Assembly (NCBI GenBank): GCA_003645385.1
Contig: QNEY01000010.1
Span: forward strand, 1 to 17,993
From: Gammaproteobacteria bacterium
Lineage (GTDB): Bacteria > Pseudomonadota > Gammaproteobacteria > Nitrosococcales > Methylophagaceae
Direction: 5' to 3'
DNA: 17,993 bases
Part shown: piece after piece, positions 1 through 6,895 of the stretch
Numbering within the stretch: position 1 is the first letter of the stretch
Layout of the letters: every line of letters starts with the position of its first letter
Program-made: the position numbers and the translations under genes
The notes under the pieces: generated by a model
Databases searched by the model: none
Told to the model about the DNA's origin: nothing
What the model saw: the letters and a program-made list of their open reading frames with translations, nothing else

Positions 1-785
1 TAAGAATACCAACCCCAAGTTGTACCACCACCGATTTTCCATTGGTCGCCTTTCCAAGTTTTCAATGAAGAGTCTTTACCAACTGGTTTCAACATAGACA
101 TTGTTTTCTTAGGATCAAAGCCCATTTCAGCATCAGGACCTGTGCTGTAAACGATCCATTTTTCTGCACCAGCTAAGTCATAAGCTTTAATGTAACCACG
201 TACACCAAACTCACCACCAGAAATACCAACTAGTACTTTATCTTTAAATACGTGTGCAGCAGCTGTGCTTGTAGCACCGCGCTTAGCATCGTCACGTTTG
301 TGTGACCATACTTTTTCACCAGTATTCATATCGATAGCTACTAAAGTAGTATCAGCTTGGTTCAAGAAGATTTTACCGTCACCATAAGCTAAACCACGGT
401 TAACTGTGTCACAACACATGACTGGAACAGTTTCGTCGTAGTTTTGTTTTGGTTCATATTTCCACTTGATAGCGCCGTCGTTGTTCAAGTCAAGAGCAAA
501 AACGATGTTAGGGAAAGCAGTGTGTACATACATAGTACCGTCGATAACTAGAGAGTTACCTTCGTGACCACGTAAAACACCTGTTGAGAAAGTCCAAGCC
601 ATGTTCAAATCAGCAACGTTATCTTTGTTGATTTGAGCTAGTTTGCTATAACGTTGATTGTTATAGTTACCAGCAGCAGATACCCAGTTATTTTCATTTT
701 CTTGCATTGTACCAATTTCGTCAGCAACTACTACACCAGTAGCAGCAAGTGACATCATGGCAATTGATAATGTTTTCAGCTTCAT
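1..785 (-). CDS. xoxF: XoxF-type PQQ methanol dehydrogenase, N-terminal part (gene runs off the window)
   Basis: This is a periplasmic quinoprotein that oxidises methanol (to formaldehyde or formate) and passes electrons to a cytochrome c. The first 261 codons are present; the family is about 600 residues, so more than half is missing. A Sec signal peptide ends at about Ala21 (VVA/DE). The vicinal disulfide Cys124-Cys125 sits in PVMCCDTVNRGLAY, and GISGGEFGVRG carries Glu192, the expected metal ligand. The wording of these blocks, plus GKDSSLKTWKGDQWK near residue 237, is closer to lanthanide-dependent XoxF than to calcium-dependent MxaF. The Asp that diagnoses lanthanide use lies outside the window. 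The start ATG at 785 follows an AGAGGAAA ribosome binding site. Codon choice favours GGT, CGT, GCT, AAC and TTC, which suggests high expression. The relay genes divergent from gltX are probably functionally linked (inference). Confidence 0.93.
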   Translation of the reverse strand, partial: MKLKTLSIAMMSLAATGVVVADEIGTMQENENNWVSAAGNYNNQRYSKLAQINKDNVADLNMAWTFSTGVLRGHEGNSLVIDGTMYVHTAFPNIVFALDLNNDGAIKWKYEPKQNYDETVPVMCCDTVNRGLAYGDGKIFLNQADTTLVAIDMNTGEKVWSHKRDDAKRGATSTAAAHVFKDKVLVGISGGEFGVRGYIKAYDLAGAEKWIVYSTGPDAEMGFDPKKTMSMLKPVGKDSSLKTWKGDQWKIGGGTTWGWYS

Positions 786-861
786 AAAGTTTTCCTCTAT
801 TGCTTTAATAATTATGTTTACGACACGAACTTGTTCATTTCTGAACCTCATGCGTCTGCAA

Positions 862-890
862 ACCATAGTCGCACTAAAAACGATAGTCAA
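862..890 (-). promoter_or_regulatory. Candidate sigma70 promoter of xoxF
   Basis: Read on the minus strand, TTGACT (885-890) and TATGGT (862-867) are separated by 17 bp. Both hexamers are close to the sigma70 consensus. Transcription would begin near 855, leaving a leader of about 70 nt before the xoxF ATG. This is by inspection only; a start site has not been mapped. Confidence 0.5.
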
Positions 891-905
891 GCATCTTGCT
901 AAGTT

Positions 906-957
906 TTTTCATGAGTTTTTTCGGGAAAAACTTCCCGAACATATAACCTCATGAAAA
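906..957. repeat. Nested double palindrome upstream of xoxF
   Basis: The outer arms TTTTCATGAG (906-915) and CTCATGAAAA (948-957) are a perfect 10-bp inverted repeat. They enclose a perfect 8-bp inverted repeat, TTCGGGAA (920-927) and TTCCCGAA (932-939), with a 4-nt loop. The element lies between the gltX stop and the xoxF promoter, centred about 75 bp upstream of the predicted xoxF start site. No T run follows it on either strand, so it does not look like an ordinary intrinsic terminator. It could be an operator or activator site for xoxF, or a 3' stabilising hairpin of the gltX mRNA. Confidence 0.7.
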
Positions 958-973
958 TAAAGGGCTAATAACA

Positions 974-2389
974 TTACTCTTGCAACTCGGCACGATCTTT
1001 GATCCATTCTATCGCCTGCTTGATCGCTGCTAATGTGCGCTCAGATCCAATCAATTCAAGTGTTACATCCAGTGGTGGCGATATAGTATTGCCCGTAATT
1101 GCAACACGAATTGGTTGGGCAACCTTACCCATGCCTATCTCTCTGGCTACAGAGCATTCTTTAATATGATCATGGATAGCTTCTGCCTGCCAACTAGGCA
1201 ATGCTGATAATCGCTGATACATATCTTGCAACACCTCAGCACTAGTTAATGTCAGATTTTTTCGTGCAGCCTTTTCATCATACTCATTAATTTCCTGATA
1301 GAAGAAACGACTATTGGCAGCCATTTCAACTAAAGTTTTAGCTCGCTCTTGTTGTAAGACAACTACTTCCGACAATTCTGGTCCTTGAGCTGGGTCGATA
1401 CCCAACTGTCCCATATGCCAACTTAGATGATGGGCAATATGTTCAGGTGTACTATTTTTAATATAGTGCTGATTAAGCCATAATAATTTATCAGTGTTGA
1501 AACTTGATGCTGATTTGTTGACATCTTCAATGTCAAATAATTCAATCATCTCTTCTAGGCTGAATATTTCCTGATCACCATGTGACCAACCTAATCGCAC
1601 TAAATAATTCAACAATGCTTCCGGTAAAAAACCTTCATCACGATAACTCATCACACTAACTGCACCATGACGTTTGGATAAACGAGCACCATCATCACCT
1701 AAAATCATTGGCAGATGAGCAAATACTGGTGGCTCCTCACCTAAAGCTTTAAATATATTAATTTGCCTCGGTGAATTATTGAGATGATCATCGCCTCGAA
1801 TAACATGGGTCAACCCCATATCCAAGTCATCTACAACTACAGTTAGATTATATGTTGGCGTGCCATCGGGCCGAGCAATGATCAGATCATCCAATTCACT
1901 ATTTTGAAATTCAACATTTCCCCTGACCACATCGTTAACAACAACACTGCCTTCGATTGGATTCTTAAAACGAATAACCGGCTGCACACCTTCTTTTGGT
2001 GCTTTTAAATGACGACAACGCCCATCATAACGTGGCTTTTGTTTGTTAGCCCGTTGTTGCTCACGCATGTCATCTAGTTCTTCTTTTGAGCAATAACAAT
2101 AATAAGCATCACCTTGCTCCAACAACTGAGCAATCACTTCCTTATAACGGTCAAAGCGATGAGTCTGATAAAAAGGTCCTTCGTCATACTCCAAGCTAAG
2201 CCATGTCATGCCTTCTAATATGGCATTAACCGACTCTGCTGTTGACCGTTCGAGATCGGTGTCTTCAATTCTAAGAATGAACTGACCACCATGTTTACGA
2301 GCATATAACCACGAAAATAAAGCAGTACGAGCACCACCCACATGTAAATAACCTGTTGGGCTGGGTGCAAACCGGGTACGAATTGTCAT
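974..2389 (-). CDS. gltX: Glutamyl-tRNA synthetase
   Basis: This class I aminoacyl-tRNA synthetase charges tRNA-Glu in the cytoplasm. The 471 residues match the usual bacterial length. FAPSPTGYLHVGGART at residues 7-22 holds the HIGH-type motif (here HVGG). RLSKRHG at 236-242 is the KMSKS-type loop. Cys98, Cys100, Cys125 and His127 form the zinc site seen in the E. coli-type enzyme. The C-terminal third is the helical anticodon-binding region. The ATG at 2389 gives the canonical N-terminus MTIRTRFAPSPTG. The gene lies upstream of xoxF on the same strand with a 188-bp gap, so they are probably separate transcription units. Discriminating versus non-discriminating activity cannot be told by eye. 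Confidence 0.97.
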   Translation of the reverse strand: MTIRTRFAPSPTGYLHVGGARTALFSWLYARKHGGQFILRIEDTDLERSTAESVNAILEGMTWLSLEYDEGPFYQTHRFDRYKEVIAQLLEQGDAYYCYCSKEELDDMREQQRANKQKPRYDGRCRHLKAPKEGVQPVIRFKNPIEGSVVVNDVVRGNVEFQNSELDDLIIARPDGTPTYNLTVVVDDLDMGLTHVIRGDDHLNNSPRQINIFKALGEEPPVFAHLPMILGDDGARLSKRHGAVSVMSYRDEGFLPEALLNYLVRLGWSHGDQEIFSLEEMIELFDIEDVNKSASSFNTDKLLWLNQHYIKNSTPEHIAHHLSWHMGQLGIDPAQGPELSEVVVLQQERAKTLVEMAANSRFFYQEINEYDEKAARKNLTLTSAEVLQDMYQRLSALPSWQAEAIHDHIKECSVAREIGMGKVAQPIRVAITGNTISPPLDVTLELIGSERTLAAIKQAIEWIKDRAELQE

Positions 2390-2430
2390 ATTTACTCTCT
2401 CAAGCTAGATATTATGTACAAATGTGCGCT

Positions 2431-2439
2431 ATTGTACCA
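2431..2439 (-). promoter_or_regulatory. Candidate extended -10 promoter of gltX
   Basis: The minus strand reads TGGTACAAT, an extended -10 element (TGn plus TACAAT), about 42 bp before the gltX ATG. No good -35 hexamer is present, which extended -10 promoters can tolerate. The 80-bp gap to the divergent gene must hold promoters for both directions. On the plus strand only TATA-rich sequence just before the hydrolase start is visible. Confidence 0.35.
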
Positions 2440-2469
2440 GCATGTGACCTATATATAAGGTATAACAAT

Positions 2470-3402
2470 ATGCACATACTTTCTTTACGTATTATTGGCT
2501 TGGTAGTTTTACTATTCATTACCAATAGCTATGGCTGTGATAATTATTCCGTCAATGAAGTGACATCAGGTATTTATTACCACCAAGGTGTTCATGAGGA
2601 TGCTTCTGAAAAAAATATTGGTGCAATTGCTAATGTTGGCTTTATTATCGGTGAACGTTGCGTAGCTGTTATAGATAGCGGTGGCAGTTATCTTGAAGGT
2701 ACATATCTACGACAAGCCATCAAGAAACATACCGATCTACCGATCTGCTATGTTATTAATACTCATGTTCACCCCGATCACTTATTAGGCAATGCTGCAT
2801 TTAAAGATGATACCCCTGAGTATATTGGCCATGAAAAACTACCCGCAGCCCTTGCTGCTCGAGAAGATTACTTTGCACGAGTGTTTGAAGATACATTAGG
2901 TAGTGCCTATGCCGGAACTGAGTTTATTGCCCCAACAATGACGGTTCGCATCGGGCAACCAGTGACTATTGATTTAGGAAATAGACCTCTGACTTTAACT
3001 GCTTATACAACATCACACACCGATCACGATCTAACCATCTTAGATAACGACACCAACACGTTATGGACAGGTGACTTATTGTTTATGGAACGCATTCCCG
3101 TCATGGATGGTAGTATTAATGGCTGGATCGAAACTACTCAGCACTTACAATCGATGGATCTTAATTTTGTAATTCCAGGACATGGCATAGCAAGTAAAGA
3201 TAAATGGCAACAAGGTCTGGCAAACCAGCTCCGCTATTTTAATGTATTACGTGATGAGATCCGCGTTATCATTGATGATTTGGGTACAATTGACCAAGCA
3301 TCAAAGCAAGTAGGAATACCTGAGCAAAATAGTTGGGAACTTTTCGATCTTTATCACCGTCGTAATGTTACCGCATCATTCGTGCAACTCGAATGGGAAT
3401 AA
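2470..3402 (+). CDS. Metallo-beta-lactamase-fold hydrolase of the quinoprotein relay (SoxH-related) family
   Basis: This is a predicted exported zinc hydrolase of 310 residues. The metal-binding motif is intact: His99, His101, Asp103 and His104 in THVHPDHLLGN, then His183, Asp202 (TGDLLF) and His238 (PGHG). The N-terminus has a hydrophobic signal of about 22 residues. A Cys at 23 follows it, but SYGC is a poor lipobox, so lipoprotein status is doubtful. I chose the ATG at 2470 because an upstream in-frame ATG at 2356 lies inside gltX and would bury the signal peptide; AAGG at 2457-2460 can serve as ribosome binding site. The SoxYZ-like gene starts 28 bp downstream, so the two are probably an operon. 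SoxH-related proteins paired with SoxYZ fusions are known beside PQQ alcohol dehydrogenases, but their substrate is not established. Class B beta-lactamase activity is unlikely given this context. Confidence 0.85.
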   Translation: MHILSLRIIGLVVLLFITNSYGCDNYSVNEVTSGIYYHQGVHEDASEKNIGAIANVGFIIGERCVAVIDSGGSYLEGTYLRQAIKKHTDLPICYVINTHVHPDHLLGNAAFKDDTPEYIGHEKLPAALAAREDYFARVFEDTLGSAYAGTEFIAPTMTVRIGQPVTIDLGNRPLTLTAYTTSHTDHDLTILDNDTNTLWTGDLLFMERIPVMDGSINGWIETTQHLQSMDLNFVIPGHGIASKDKWQQGLANQLRYFNVLRDEIRVIIDDLGTIDQASKQVGIPEQNSWELFDLYHRRNVTASFVQLEWE

Positions 3403-3430
3403 TTAATACTAGAAGTAATGGAGAGACAAC

Positions 3431-4228
3431 ATGTTCAATCGTATGATAAAACTAATTATTGCCAGTATGGCCTTAAGCTTTTTCGGGACATTAGCCTATG
3501 CTGAGACACCAGCAGAGCCATTATGGCCAACCCTCAAAGTTGCCTATTTTGGTGATAAAGTCATTCGTGAAGATGCTAATGATCTATTAGTTATTGAAGC
3601 ACCAAAGCGAGCTGAAGATGCTGCAATCGTGCCTATCTCCGTAAAATCATTAATTGCTCAAACGCCTGACAAATACATCAAAAATATTCATATTATAATT
3701 GATAACAACCCAGAACCTTATTCCGCTAATTTTGAACTATCACCTGACTTAGGTTTGGTTGATATTTCGACACGCATGCGAGTTGATCAATACACCTTTG
3801 TTCGTGCAATTGCTGAAATGAATGACGGTTCATTACACATGGTTTCTCGGTTTGTAAAAGCATCTGGTGGTTGTAGTGCACCAGCAGGAAAAGATGCTGC
3901 AGCTGCTTTAGCTAGATTAGGAAAAATGCAAATTCGTATGCGTAAACCAACCGTAGGCGAACCAGTTCAGGCTCAAGTCATCGTTAGTCATCCTAACTAC
4001 AATGGCTTACAATTTGATCAAAAATCACGCCTGTATATTGAAGCTCATTACGTTAAAAATATTACTATCAGTTATAACGATGAACAATTAATTACTGTTG
4101 ATACTGGTATTTCAGTAAGTGAAGATCCAAGCATCCGTTTCACATTTACACCGGTAGAATCTGGTGTTTTAAAAGCAGAAGTAACAGACAGTAAAGGACA
4201 GAATTTCACTCACCAAAAAGAAGTTTAA
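3431..4228 (+). CDS. Quinoprotein dehydrogenase-associated SoxYZ-like fusion carrier
   Basis: This 265-residue exported protein joins a SoxY-like domain (about 26-150) to a SoxZ-like domain (about 160-265). The signal peptide ends AYA/ET at residue 24. Cys148 in ASGGCSAPAG corresponds to the GGC carrier cysteine that ends SoxY; here it becomes internal because SoxZ is fused behind it. VIVSHPNYNG near 184-193 matches the SoxZ ISHPxxxG region. In sulfur oxidation SoxY carries thiosulfate on that cysteine. Fused versions next to PQQ dehydrogenases are classed as a quinoprotein relay component of unknown cargo. The start ATG has GGAG at 3420-3423. The gene ends at a strong terminator, so it is the last gene of the unit. 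No other sox gene is visible, which argues against an ordinary thiosulfate pathway at this locus. Confidence 0.85.
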   Translation: MFNRMIKLIIASMALSFFGTLAYAETPAEPLWPTLKVAYFGDKVIREDANDLLVIEAPKRAEDAAIVPISVKSLIAQTPDKYIKNIHIIIDNNPEPYSANFELSPDLGLVDISTRMRVDQYTFVRAIAEMNDGSLHMVSRFVKASGGCSAPAGKDAAAALARLGKMQIRMRKPTVGEPVQAQVIVSHPNYNGLQFDQKSRLYIEAHYVKNITISYNDEQLITVDTGISVSEDPSIRFTFTPVESGVLKAEVTDSKGQNFTHQKEV

Positions 4229-4252
4229 TAACGACACGGTTATTAAACCAAT

Positions 4253-4281
4253 AAAAAAGGCCGCATACCGCGGCCTTTTTT
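4253..4281. terminator. Bidirectional rho-independent terminator
   Basis: GGCCGC (4259-4264) and GCGGCC (4270-4275) form a perfect GC stem with a 5-nt loop. It is flanked by six A residues (4253-4258) and six T residues (4276-4281), so the hairpin has a U tract on both strands. It can end the SoxYZ-like transcript on the plus strand and the convergent four-cysteine gene on the minus strand. Confidence 0.92.
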
Positions 4282-4291
4282 ATATGCTAAA

Positions 4292-4344
4292 TGTCCCGTC
4301 ATGAAATAAGTCCTAAATGTGTCAACTTATTTCAGGACGGGACA
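4292..4344. repeat. 53-bp near-perfect inverted repeat with TG...CA ends, possible mobile-element remnant
   Basis: The arms at 4292-4311 and 4325-4344 are 20 bp each and match at 19 of 20 positions, around a 13-nt centre. The left arm starts TGTCCCGTC and the right arm ends GACGGGACA. The element lies 10 bp past the bidirectional terminator and 10 bp before the convergent gene's stop codon. No T tract follows, and a terminator is already present, so termination does not explain it well. The TG...CA ends suggest two abutted terminal repeats of an insertion sequence or a MITE, but I see no clear target-site duplication. A REP-like or mRNA-stabilising hairpin is the alternative. Confidence 0.7.
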
Positions 4345-4354
4345 AAGTTAAATC

Positions 4355-4711
4355 TTATCTTCTGATACGGCAACTTTCATAAGCAGCTACATGAGTTTGC
4401 TGGAATAGTTTAATGCCATCCGTTACATCAGTATCATCTCTAAACATACCACCTCGATCACCGGGTAAATTACGGAATCGAAAACCCGCATTTGCATCTT
4501 CAAATTGGGTTTGAGTAAAGACTTCTGCTAATTTATCGACAACACATGAACATTTATGTGTTGCTTCATAAATATTCATTTTCCCTTCATTTACTTTAAT
4601 ACAATCCTGCACATAATGTACACGTGTGACGGTAGAAAAGTCATTGGCAATCCCAAGACCTGGAAGCACAACCAATCCAGCTGCTAATAGTGACATACTG
4701 GCTTTTTTCAT
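4355..4711 (-). CDS. Small secreted protein with four cysteines, unknown function
   Basis: The product is 118 residues. MKKASMSLLAAGLVVLPG and following residues form a signal peptide with likely cleavage after Ala23 (GIA/ND), leaving a mature periplasmic protein of about 95 residues. Four cysteines at 37, 54, 56 and 113 could form two disulfides; 54 and 56 form a CxC pair in THKCSCVVDK. A conserved-looking block, LPGDRGGMFRDD, covers 82-93. I chose the ATG at 4711 over a TTG one codon upstream because GGAG lies 7 nt before the ATG. The protein resembles small periplasmic proteins I associate with methylotroph PQQ-dehydrogenase loci, but I cannot name the family. Its convergence on the relay genes and closeness to xoxF suggest a part in periplasmic alcohol oxidation (inference). 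Confidence 0.8.
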   Translation of the reverse strand: MKKASMSLLAAGLVVLPGLGIANDFSTVTRVHYVQDCIKVNEGKMNIYEATHKCSCVVDKLAEVFTQTQFEDANAGFRFRNLPGDRGGMFRDDTDVTDGIKLFQQTHVAAYESCRIRR

Positions 4712-4863
4712 CAAGTTACTCCTACATTTATTCTTAATTGCAATATCAAAAGACTCGTGTGTTAGGCGAATAGTTCCTGTAGCTTAGTCACACAAAGTTT
4801 GCATCATACCTGACTTTCTCAATTCATGTGTCCTAGCCTAAATTTAGAATAAATGCTTTTTCT

Positions 4864-4893
4864 TTGCCTCTACGAGATAAGTTCAGGTAAACT
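4864..4893 (+). promoter_or_regulatory. Candidate promoter of the mtdA-like gene
   Basis: TTGCCT (4864-4869) and TAAACT (4888-4893) are 18 bp apart, giving a start near 4900 and a leader of about 45 nt. Both hexamers are only 4 of 6 matches or so. The -10 lies in TTCAGGTAAACT, which matches 11 of 12 bases of the candidate gshB -10 region. The rest of the 233-bp gap between the divergent genes shows nothing else I can support. Confidence 0.35.
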
Positions 4894-4944
4894 CCGATGC
4901 TTACTTATGCATCACTATATAACTATATGGGCAGGAGAAACCCA

Positions 4945-5808
4945 ATGAAAAAACTGCTACTTCACCTAGACACCGATCCAGTACCGAGCACATTTGACCA
5001 AGCTGTTGTTTATGACGCGGGGGTTGATAATGTTATTGCCTACGGTGGTGCAACACGTGACAATGTAACAGCTCATGTACATGGGATGATTTTCACTCGT
5101 GGTGGTAAGAATCTAAAAAATAGTGCTATTTTTATCGGTGGCTCAAATGTACCTGCCAGCGAACTTGTTGGTCGTGCAGTTAAAAAGGCTTTCTTTGGTC
5201 CCGTCCGTGTTTCTGTAATGCTTGACCCTAATGGCTCCAACACAACGGCAGCAGCGATTGCCCGTAAAGTCATGACTAATTATGACGTCAAAGATAAAAA
5301 AGTCGTGATCTTAGGCGCTGGACCAGTTGGTCAACGTGCAGCGTTATACTTTTTGCAAGAGGGTGCAGCCCAAGTAATTATCACTTCTCGTAGTCTGGAA
5401 AGAACAAAAGTTATTACAGACCAAATGAAAGAAGCCTATGGTGTTGATGTTATTCCAGCCGAAACTCGCAGTGACGAATCCGTTAAAAAATTATTAATAG
5501 ATGCTCATGTTGCTATTGCTAGTGGTCCAGCCGGTGTATGTGTTTGTCCAAAAGCTGCATGGTCTGCAAGCAAAACATTAGAGATAATAGCAGATGTAAA
5601 TGCTGTTCCACCTATGGGCGTTGAAGGTCTGGAAGTAATGGATAATGGAACTGAAAAAGAAGGCGTACGTTTTTATGGTGCCATTGCTATTGGCAACTTT
5701 AAAATGAAAGTTCACCGTGGTGCAGTCTCATCATTATTTGACAGCAATGATCAATTTCTTGATGAAACAACCATTTATGATATTGCTTGTAACATTCCTA
5801 CTGAATAG
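4945..5808 (+). CDS. mtdA: MtdA-like NADP-dependent methylene-H4MPT / methylene-H4F dehydrogenase
   Basis: This cytoplasmic dehydrogenase oxidises methylene-tetrahydromethanopterin (and in MtdA proper also methylene-H4F) to the methenyl form. Its 287 residues match MtdA length. The N-terminus MKKLLLHLDTDPVPSTFD, and FTRGGK near 50-55, fit MtdA better than MtdB. A Rossmann loop GAGPVG lies at 124-129. The next strand ends TSR, with Arg149 where a basic residue would hold the NADP 2'-phosphate. ADVNAVPPMGVEG (217-229) is the shared family motif. I chose ATG 4945, with AGGAG 7 nt upstream, over ATG 4897, because the extra 16 residues lack family similarity. Its TAG stop overlaps the next gene's GTG by one base. 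MtdA usually accompanies fch and the serine cycle; no fch is visible. A divergent class such as MtdC cannot be excluded. Confidence 0.85.
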   Translation: MKKLLLHLDTDPVPSTFDQAVVYDAGVDNVIAYGGATRDNVTAHVHGMIFTRGGKNLKNSAIFIGGSNVPASELVGRAVKKAFFGPVRVSVMLDPNGSNTTAAAIARKVMTNYDVKDKKVVILGAGPVGQRAALYFLQEGAAQVIITSRSLERTKVITDQMKEAYGVDVIPAETRSDESVKKLLIDAHVAIASGPAGVCVCPKAAWSASKTLEIIADVNAVPPMGVEGLEVMDNGTEKEGVRFYGAIAIGNFKMKVHRGAVSSLFDSNDQFLDETTIYDIACNIPTE

Positions 5809-6839
5809 TGATAACACCAAAACAGGGGAGCACTGATTCGAGCTGTAAAGTTCGGGTAAGCGCCCCTGCTCGCCTCCATTTAGGATTTCTCGATCTTAAC
5901 GGTGAATCTGGTAGAAAATTTGGCAGTATTGGACTGGCAATAGACACCTACCACACTGTAGTCGAAGCACAACTTGCGACTACAAACTCAATTAAAGGTA
6001 TTGCTCATTCCCCAGAATTACATCAAAAAGTTTTAGCTATAATCGATACCTTTTATAACACTTTAGCTAAACATATTCCCCTCAATGAACAAGTTGTTCA
6101 ACTTTCTTTAATTAAGCTCATTCCAGAACATACCGGTTTGGGTTCAGGCACTCAACTAGCCCTCACTATTGGTGCAGCTTTATGCCAATTGCATCAGATC
6201 CCTGCGAACACTCTTGAGATTGCAGATCAATTAGGTCGAGGTTCACGCTCCGGTATTGGCATAGCAACATTTGATCATGGCGGATTCATTATTGATGGTG
6301 GTTTAAGTAATACTTCGTCTGTCCCTCCATTATTGACACACTATGATTTCCCAGAAAACTGGCGCATAGTTACTATCATGGATAATGACCATCAGGGTGT
6401 TCATGGCACTCAAGAAATCACCGCGTTCAAGAATCTACCTTCTTTTCCATTAAATAATTCTCAAGCAATATGTCACCTGACATTAATGAAATTGCTGCCC
6501 GCATTGGTCGAACAAAAGATTGAACCATTCGGTCATGCCATCACCAAAATTCAATCACTGATTGGTGATCACTTCGCACCTGCCCAAGGGGGACGCTATA
6601 CCAGCCAACATGTTGCAAAATTATTAAACTACGCACAAAGTATAGGTCACACTGGTATTGCCCAAAGTTCATGGGGGCCAACAGGATGCATATTTGTGGC
6701 GAGTGACCAGATAGCACAACAATTAATCAGTGAGCTTAAACAATATACTGAACAGCACATTGAAGCCCCATCTGAGCTCACACTTTCAGTCGCACAAGCA
6801 AATAGTAGTGGAGCAAAGATTGAAATAGTGACCACATAA
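5808..6839 (+). CDS. Beta-ribofuranosylaminobenzene 5'-phosphate (beta-RFAP) synthase
   Basis: Beta-RFAP synthase catalyses the first committed step of methanopterin synthesis, joining PRPP and 4-hydroxybenzoate or 4-aminobenzoate with loss of CO2 and PPi. The 343-residue protein is a GHMP-superfamily member. VSAPARLHLGFLDLNG (17-32) is the first conserved block. PEHTGLGSGTQLAL (106-119) is the glycine-rich phosphate-binding motif, and GIAQSSWGPTGCIF near 285-298 is the C-terminal motif. The start is a GTG overlapping the mtdA stop (TAGTG), which indicates translational coupling; no good ribosome binding site or better in-frame start is present. Placed between two H4MPT dehydrogenases, it supplies the cofactor they use. 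Archaeal homologues are called MptG. Confidence 0.9.
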   Translation: MITPKQGSTDSSCKVRVSAPARLHLGFLDLNGESGRKFGSIGLAIDTYHTVVEAQLATTNSIKGIAHSPELHQKVLAIIDTFYNTLAKHIPLNEQVVQLSLIKLIPEHTGLGSGTQLALTIGAALCQLHQIPANTLEIADQLGRGSRSGIGIATFDHGGFIIDGGLSNTSSVPPLLTHYDFPENWRIVTIMDNDHQGVHGTQEITAFKNLPSFPLNNSQAICHLTLMKLLPALVEQKIEPFGHAITKIQSLIGDHFAPAQGGRYTSQHVAKLLNYAQSIGHTGIAQSSWGPTGCIFVASDQIAQQLISELKQYTEQHIEAPSELTLSVAQANSSGAKIEIVTT

Positions 6840-6842
6840 CGA

Positions 6843-6867
6843 TTATCATTACCTCTCTCAATGATAA
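6843..6867. repeat. Small inverted repeat between the beta-RFAP synthase and mtdB genes
   Basis: TTATCATT (6843-6850) and AATGATAA (6860-6867) are a perfect 8-bp, AT-rich inverted repeat with a 9-nt loop, 28 bp before mtdB. It has no U tract. It could be an mRNA processing or stabilising hairpin, or chance in AT-rich sequence. Confidence 0.35.
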
Positions 6868-6895
6868 GAAATAGAACTCAAAGGAAAATCTAACC

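Noticed and set aside
920..939. Inner hairpin as an intrinsic terminator for gltX
   Set aside because: A run of A, not T, follows on the transcribed sense, so the usual U tract is missing.
757..954. Plus-strand reading frame of 65 codons opposite the xoxF start and its promoter
   Set aside because: It is antisense to the xoxF signal peptide and crosses the promoter region; it has no ribosome binding site, no family features and an odd composition.
2356..2469. N-terminal extension of the MBL-fold hydrolase from an upstream ATG
   Set aside because: It overlaps the start of gltX and would place 38 residues before a clear signal peptide; the ATG at 2470 is better.
4897..4944. Upstream ATG for the mtdA-like gene
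   Set aside because: The 16 extra residues do not match the family start, and AGGAG lies at the right distance from ATG 4945.
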